Assembly: GCA_003507115.1 (NCBI GenBank)
Contig: DNWN01000048.1
Coordinates: 1 to 10,640, forward strand
DNA length: 10,640 bases
Direction: 5' to 3'
Origin: Cryomorphaceae bacterium
GTDB lineage: Bacteria; Bacteroidota; Bacteroidia; Flavobacteriales; Schleiferiaceae
This document shows, one piece after another, positions 7,041 through 10,640 of the stretch. The notes below the pieces were generated by a model. It had not been told where the DNA came from. It saw nothing but the letters and a program-made list of their open reading frames with translations, and searched no databases. How positions within the stretch are numbered: position 1 is the stretch's first letter; every line of letters starts with the position of its first letter. A program made the position numbers and the translations under genes.

Positions 7041-7888
7041 TAGGCGGGGTAGTCTCCGAGGGTTTCTGGCAATTGGGCTAAGGCGGCAGTGAGTTGCTCG
7101 TCGCTTGGAGCGATGCCGTGCCATGTATGGGTGCCCGCCATGAAATCCACCCCATGGCCCATCGAAGTGTGCATCACGATACAGATGGGCTTGCCTTGGC
7201 CGGTCTTGGCGATGGCTTCGCGCAAGCCCTGGCGGACGGCGTCGAGGTCATTGCCCTGGTGGATGTGCATCACGTCCCATCCAAAGGCGGCAAACTTGCT
7301 GCCAATGTCTCCCATCGGCATGACTTCGTCGGTGGAGCCGTCGATCTGCTGGCCGTTGGCGTCGATGGTGCTGATGAGGTTGTCCACCTTTTTCGCTCCA
7401 GCATAAAGGGCCGCTTCCCAGATTTGTCCCTCCTGCAATTCGCCGTCTCCGTGAAGGGTAAATACCAGGTGGTTGTCGCCCGCTAGTTTCTTGGCTTGTG
7501 CCGCACCCACTGCCACGCTCAGCCCCTGGCCCAAGGAACCCGAGGCGATGCGCACACCAGGCAAACCTTCATGGGTAGTCGGATGACCTTGTAAACGGCT
7601 GTTGATTTTTCGAAAGGTTTTCAGCTCTTCAATCGAGAAGTAGCCACTACGCGCCAGAACGGAGTAAAAAACGGGGCTGATGTGTCCGTTAGACAGGAAG
7701 AAAAGGTCTTCCCCCAGGCCGTCCATCGAAAAGGGGGAGGATTGGTGCCGCAGAATATCAAAATACAAGGCCACAAAAAACTCTGTACATCCCATCGATC
7801 CTCCCGGGTGTCCAGATTGCACGGCGTGCACCATGCGCAAAATATCTCTTCGAACTTGAGAGGGGAGGTCGTGGATGGAAGGGGTCAT
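7040..7888 (-). CDS. Transketolase, N-terminal subunit (thiamine diphosphate-binding domain)
   Basis: This 282-residue protein is the diphosphate-binding half of transketolase. Landmarks are SGHPGGSMG (25-33) and FFLSNGHISPVFYSVLA (63-79). RLQGHPTTHEGLPGV (98-112) and SGSLGQGLSVAVG (116-128) follow. The thiamine diphosphate motif begins with GDGELQEGQIWEAALYAG (147-164) and ends at Asn178. The last part, HTSMGHGVDFM (240-250) and HTWHG (254-258), belongs to the substrate channel. Length and motifs are those of a complete N subunit. The open frame continues far upstream (to 8509) antisense to ychF, but that part is not family-like. The start at 7888 (MTPSIHDLPSQ) is supported by homology and by a -7 box 28 nt upstream. 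The stop overlaps the ATG of the VWA gene by one base. It is the first gene of a six-gene run. Confidence 0.94.
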   Translation of the reverse strand: MTPSIHDLPSQVRRDILRMVHAVQSGHPGGSMGCTEFFVALYFDILRHQSSPFSMDGLGEDLFFLSNGHISPVFYSVLARSGYFSIEELKTFRKINSRLQGHPTTHEGLPGVRIASGSLGQGLSVAVGAAQAKKLAGDNHLVFTLHGDGELQEGQIWEAALYAGAKKVDNLISTIDANGQQIDGSTDEVMPMGDIGSKFAAFGWDVMHIHQGNDLDAVRQGLREAIAKTGQGKPICIVMHTSMGHGVDFMAGTHTWHGIAPSDEQLTAALAQLPETLGDYPA

Positions 7889-7916
7889 GGGGTGAGGGTT
7901 AGGGATTTGCCTGACA

Positions 7917-7924
7917 CAAAAGTA
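7917..7924 (-). promoter_or_regulatory. -7 promoter box of the transketolase/VWA/sigma operon
   Basis: The minus strand reads TACTTTTG, an exact TAnnTTTG match. It lies 28 nt before the ATG at 7888 and would give a leader of about 20-25 nt. No convincing -33 TTTG at the usual 17-23 nt spacing is visible. It is divergent from, and 15 nt apart from, the ychF box. It is the only consensus box noticed upstream of the six-gene run. Confidence 0.55.
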
Positions 7925-7939
7925 AGGTCTTTCAAGGAC

Positions 7940-7947
7940 TACCTTTG
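7940..7947 (+). promoter_or_regulatory. -7 promoter box of ychF
   Basis: The plus strand reads TACCTTTG, an exact match to the Bacteroidota -7 consensus, 17 nt before the ychF ATG. The expected leader is only about 10-14 nt. The nearest upstream TTTG (7906-7909) is 30 nt away, too far for a normal -33 element. The same octamer occurs in front of the aminotransferase gene. Confidence 0.6.
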
Positions 7948-7964
7948 CCCGAAATTCCACGAAT

Positions 7965-9056
7965 ATGAAGTGCGGTATCGTCGGTCTACCCAATGTGGGC
8001 AAATCCACCTTGTTCAATTGCTTGAGCAATGCCAAAGCCCAAGCGGCCAATTTTCCTTTTTGCACCATTGAGCCCAACATTGGGACGGTGAATGTTCCAG
8101 ACCCCCGCCTCCAGGCCTTGGAAGCCATTGTGGATCCAGAGCGCGTCGTTCCGGCCACGGTAGAAATCGTCGACATTGCCGGATTGGTGAAGGGCGCGAG
8201 CCAGGGCGAGGGCCTGGGCAACATGTTCTTGGGCAACATCCGGGAGTGCCATGCGATTTTGCATGTGTTGCGCTGCTTTGACAATCCCAACATTGTGCAC
8301 GTCGACGGCAGCATCAATCCCTTGCGTGACAAGGAGACGATTGACTTTGAATTGCAGCTCAAAGACCTCGAGTCGCTGGAGAAGCGCATCGATAAAGTGC
8401 GTAAGTCCGCCAAGACGGGCGCCAAAGAAGCGGTGCGGGAGGTAGAGATGGCGGACCGACTCAAAAAGCACTTGGAGCAAGGAAAATCTGTTCGGTCATT
8501 TGAACGCACAGAAGAAGAGACCGCGTGGATTGAAGACTACCAATTGCTCACAGACAAGCCAGTTCTGTATGTCTGCAATGTCGATGAAACGGCGGCGAAA
8601 GACGGCAATGACTATGTGCGTCAAATAGCGGCGATGGCGGCGGAGGAAGGAGCGGGTGTCATGCATTTGGCCGTGGCCATCGAGTCCGACATCATCGAAC
8701 TCGAGAGCTTTGAGGAGCGTCAGATGTTCTTGGATGACCTGGGCTTGGAAGAACCTGGGGTAAATCGCATTATTCGTGCGGCATACTCCTTACTCAAGCT
8801 TCAAACCTACTTCACAGCAGGCGTCAAAGAGGTGCGCGCCTGGACCATTGAGGAGGGTTTTACGGCGCCGCAAGCCGCGGGCGTTATCCACAGCGACTTT
8901 GAAAAAGGATTCATTCGCGCGGAAGTGATTGCGTATCAAGATTATGTGCACTACAAATCGGAAGCCGCAGTCAAAGAGGCGGGAAAGATGCGTGTAGAGG
9001 GTAAGGAGTACCGCGTGAAGGACGGGGACGTCATGCATTTCCGCTTTAACGTCTAA
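7965..9056 (+). CDS. ychF: Ribosome-associated P-loop NTPase YchF (OLA1 family)
   Basis: This 363-residue protein has the same length as the E. coli YchF protein. It is a TRAFAC-class P-loop nucleotidase that prefers ATP and binds ribosomes, with roles in translation and stress response. Visible motifs are the P-loop GLPNVGKS (7-14) and a switch I region with NFPFCTIEPNIG (29-40). DIAGLVKGASQGEGLGN (70-86) follows, with Leu74 at the position of the catalytic glutamine of Ras, as in the hydrophobic-substituted GTPases. The G4 position is NVDE (205-208) rather than NKxD, which is the family feature behind ATP preference. A coiled-coil arm spans about 125-195. The C-terminal TGS domain covers about 278-363 and ends in DGDVMHFRFNV. 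The start at 7965 gives the exact family N-terminus MKCGIVGLPN. The gene is divergent from the transketolase operon. Confidence 0.97.
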   Translation: MKCGIVGLPNVGKSTLFNCLSNAKAQAANFPFCTIEPNIGTVNVPDPRLQALEAIVDPERVVPATVEIVDIAGLVKGASQGEGLGNMFLGNIRECHAILHVLRCFDNPNIVHVDGSINPLRDKETIDFELQLKDLESLEKRIDKVRKSAKTGAKEAVREVEMADRLKKHLEQGKSVRSFERTEEETAWIEDYQLLTDKPVLYVCNVDETAAKDGNDYVRQIAAMAAEEGAGVMHLAVAIESDIIELESFEERQMFLDDLGLEEPGVNRIIRAAYSLLKLQTYFTAGVKEVRAWTIEEGFTAPQAAGVIHSDFEKGFIRAEVIAYQDYVHYKSEAAVKEAGKMRVEGKEYRVKDGDVMHFRFNV

Positions 9057-9167
9057 ACCCGCGCCCTCAAAGGAAAAAATTGTTAAAAACTTCCCTCTAG
9101 AGTGGAATAAAACGGCGGTTTTTGGCCATGAATTCAGAGTGGTAATGTGTAGATTCGCACATTCCCC

Positions 9168-10640
9168 ATGGCTGAAACGACTCAATACACCGAAGACAAT
9201 ATTCGAAGCCTTGAATGGCAGGAGCACATCCGGCTCCGCCCGGGCATGTACATCGGAAAATTGGGCGATGGATCCTCGGCCGATGATGGCATTTACATCC
9301 TAGTCAAAGAGGTCGTCGACAACTCGATTGATGAGTTTGTCATGGGCGGCGGAAAGCACATCGAAATTGATGTCCGCGACGGGGTGGTCACGGTGCGCGA
9401 CTATGGACGCGGCATCCCACTGGGCAAAGTCGTCGATGTAGTCTCCAAGATGAACACCGGGGCGAAATACGATTCCAAAGCCTTTAAGAAGTCCGTTGGA
9501 CTCAATGGCGTAGGAACCAAAGCGGTCAATGCTCTTTCTTCTTCCTTTCATGTTCAGGCCTATCGCGACGGCCAGTCCAAGTCGGCACAATTTGAACGAG
9601 GCATCCTCACTCAGGAGACAGGAATCGAAGAGAGTTCGGCCCGCAAAGGCACGAAGGTGGTCTTTGTTCCAGACGCCACCATTTTTGTGAATTATCGCTT
9701 TCAGATGGAGTATGTGGAGCGACTGGTCTGGAACTATGTGTACCTGAATCCCGGTCTGACCATTAGTCTCAACGGGGAGAAGTTCTACTCCGAAAACGGC
9801 TTGAAGGACCTCCTCGCGAACAACTTGTCCGGCGAGGTCATGCACGAGATTATTCACCTTCGCGGGGAAGACATCGAAGTGGCTTTGACCCATGCGGAAC
9901 GCTCCCAAAGTGAACAGTATTACAGTTTTGTCAACGGCCAGCACACGACCCAAGGGGGAACGCATCAAAGCGCTTTTCGGGAGGCCTTGGTGTCCACCAT
10001 TCGTCAGCACTTTGGGAAGCAATACGAAGCAGCGGACATTCGGCAAAGTGTGATCGGTGCGATTTCCATCAAGGTCATTGAACCCGTTTTTGAATCCCAA
10101 ACGAAGACGAAACTGGGCAGCAACGACATGGGTCCCGAAGGCCCCTCGGTGCGAACGTTCATCCTCAATTTCCTACAGACAGAACTCGACAATTTCTTGC
10201 ACCGGAACCCCACCGTAGCCGAGGCCATTCAACGCAAAATCCTCCGTGCCGAACGGGAACGCAAAGAGTTATCGGGGATCCAGAAGCTCGCCCGCGAACG
10301 CGCCAAAAAGGCCAACCTCCACAATCGAAAGCTTCGTGACTGCAAGGTGCACTACAACGATATCAAGCACGAACGACGTCTGGAAACCACGCTTTTCATC
10401 ACCGAGGGCGACTCGGCATCTGGTTCGATTACCGCTTCCCGCGACGTGCAGACCCAAGCGGTCTTTAGTCTCAAGGGAAAGCCCTTAAACTGTTATGGGC
10501 TCACCAAGAAAGTGGTGTATGAAAATGAAGAGTTTAATCTCCTTCAATCGGCCCTGAACATTGAAGATGGTCTGGAGGAATTGCGCTATAACAACGTGGT
10601 GGTAGCCACCGATGCGGATGTCGACGGTATGCACATTCGC
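9168..10640 (+). CDS. parE: Type IIA DNA topoisomerase ATPase subunit, ParE-like (3' truncated)
   Basis: The first 491 residues of a GyrB/ParE-type subunit are present; the gene runs past the right edge with no stop. The ATPase domain of the GHKL fold has [11 protein letters not shown] (47-57, with catalytic Glu48 and Mg-binding Asn52), [10 protein letters not shown] (77-86) and [14 protein letters not shown] (111-124). The transducer domain carries the ATP-sensing loop QTKTKLG (311-317). The Toprim domain begins with TEGDSASGS (412-420) and reaches [10 protein letters not shown] (482-491), which supplies the metal-binding acidic residues. The segment from about 430 ([20 protein letters not shown]) matches the Bacteroidota topoisomerase IV subunit B rather than GyrB, whose equivalent reads LPLRGKILN. 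I therefore favour parE; the partner parC would be expected downstream. The start at 9168 ([10 protein letters not shown]) lies 111 nt after the ychF stop. No exact -7 box was found in that gap. Confidence 0.93.
   Translation, partial: MAETTQYTEDNIRSLEWQEHIRLRPGMYIGKLGDGSSADDGIYILVKEVVDNSIDEFVMGGGKHIEIDVRDGVVTVRDYGRGIPLGKVVDVVSKMNTGAKYDSKAFKKSVGLNGVGTKAVNALSSSFHVQAYRDGQSKSAQFERGILTQETGIEESSARKGTKVVFVPDATIFVNYRFQMEYVERLVWNYVYLNPGLTISLNGEKFYSENGLKDLLANNLSGEVMHEIIHLRGEDIEVALTHAERSQSEQYYSFVNGQHTTQGGTHQSAFREALVSTIRQHFGKQYEAADIRQSVIGAISIKVIEPVFESQTKTKLGSNDMGPEGPSVRTFILNFLQTELDNFLHRNPTVAEAIQRKILRAERERKELSGIQKLARERAKKANLHNRKLRDCKVHYNDIKHERRLETTLFITEGDSASGSITASRDVQTQAVFSLKGKPLNCYGLTKKVVYENEEFNLLQSALNIEDGLEELRYNNVVVATDADVDGMHIR

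Noticed and set aside
7889..8509. Upstream extension of the transketolase N subunit frame, antisense to ychF
   Set aside because: The extension is Ser/Arg-rich, not family-like, and covers the conserved ychF P-loop region. The -7 box and family length support the start at 7888.
9106..9125. AAAAC-GGCG-GTTTT inverted repeat after ychF, as a possible terminator
   Set aside because: The stem is only 5 bp and mostly A-T, so it is too weak to call without expression data.
9150..9157. TAGATTCG as a -7 box for the topoisomerase gene
   Set aside because: It has one mismatch at a defined position, and the nearest TTTG is 25 nt upstream, outside the usual spacing.
9300..10100. 266-codon minus-strand open frame inside the topoisomerase gene
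   Set aside because: It lies wholly within the ParE-like ATPase and transducer coding region and shows no domain of its own.
1..10640. Search for mobile elements, CRISPR arrays, tRNA or rRNA genes and phage genes
   Set aside because: No spaced repeats, transposase, integrase or RNA gene signature was seen; the window looks like ordinary core chromosome apart from the gene orders noted.

Overview
The window reads as chromosomal DNA from a member of the Bacteroidota, most likely a Flavobacteriales-type organism. Three things point there. There are Bacteroidota-style -7 boxes (TAnnTTTG) and no clear Shine-Dalgarno sequences. rpoC is followed directly by a DUF3467 gene. There is also a small two-helix membrane protein that resembles the flavobacterial DUF6095 family. 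Base composition looks balanced to slightly GC-rich, which is high for typical Flavobacteriia. Nothing looks mobile or recently acquired: no IS element, tRNA, rRNA, integrase or CRISPR array was seen.

Layout. (1) Plus strand, 1-1676: the 3' end of rpoC and a DUF3467 gene 6 nt behind it, closed by a strong 11-bp hairpin terminator that also faces the opposing operon. (2) Minus strand, 3167 to 1744: a class III PLP-dependent aminotransferase coupled by ATGA to the DUF6095-like protein. A -7 box sits so close to the aminotransferase ATG that its mRNA may be leaderless. (3) Minus strand, 7888 to 3235: six closely packed genes in the order transketolase N-terminal subunit, secreted von Willebrand factor A (VWA) protein, transketolase C-terminal subunit, ECF sigma factor, one-helix membrane protein (putative anti-sigma), and exported Spy/CnrX-like sensor. 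Gaps range from a 1-nt overlap to 31 nt, followed by a weak hairpin terminator. (4) Plus strand: ychF from 7965, divergent from the transketolase operon across 76 nt that hold two -7 boxes facing away from each other, then the start of a type IIA topoisomerase ATPase subunit (parE-like) that runs off the right edge.

How the genes work together. rpoC, ychF and parE are core information-processing genes. The transketolase halves should form one thiamine-diphosphate enzyme of the non-oxidative pentose phosphate pathway. The two most unusual points both lie in the six-gene run. A secreted VWA gene sits between the two halves of a single enzyme. A complete envelope-sensing ECF sigma module (sigma, membrane anchor, periplasmic sensor) follows the second half without a visible promoter of its own. 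The module resembles CnrH/CnrY/CnrX in layout. Whether it senses something related to the VWA protein is inference.
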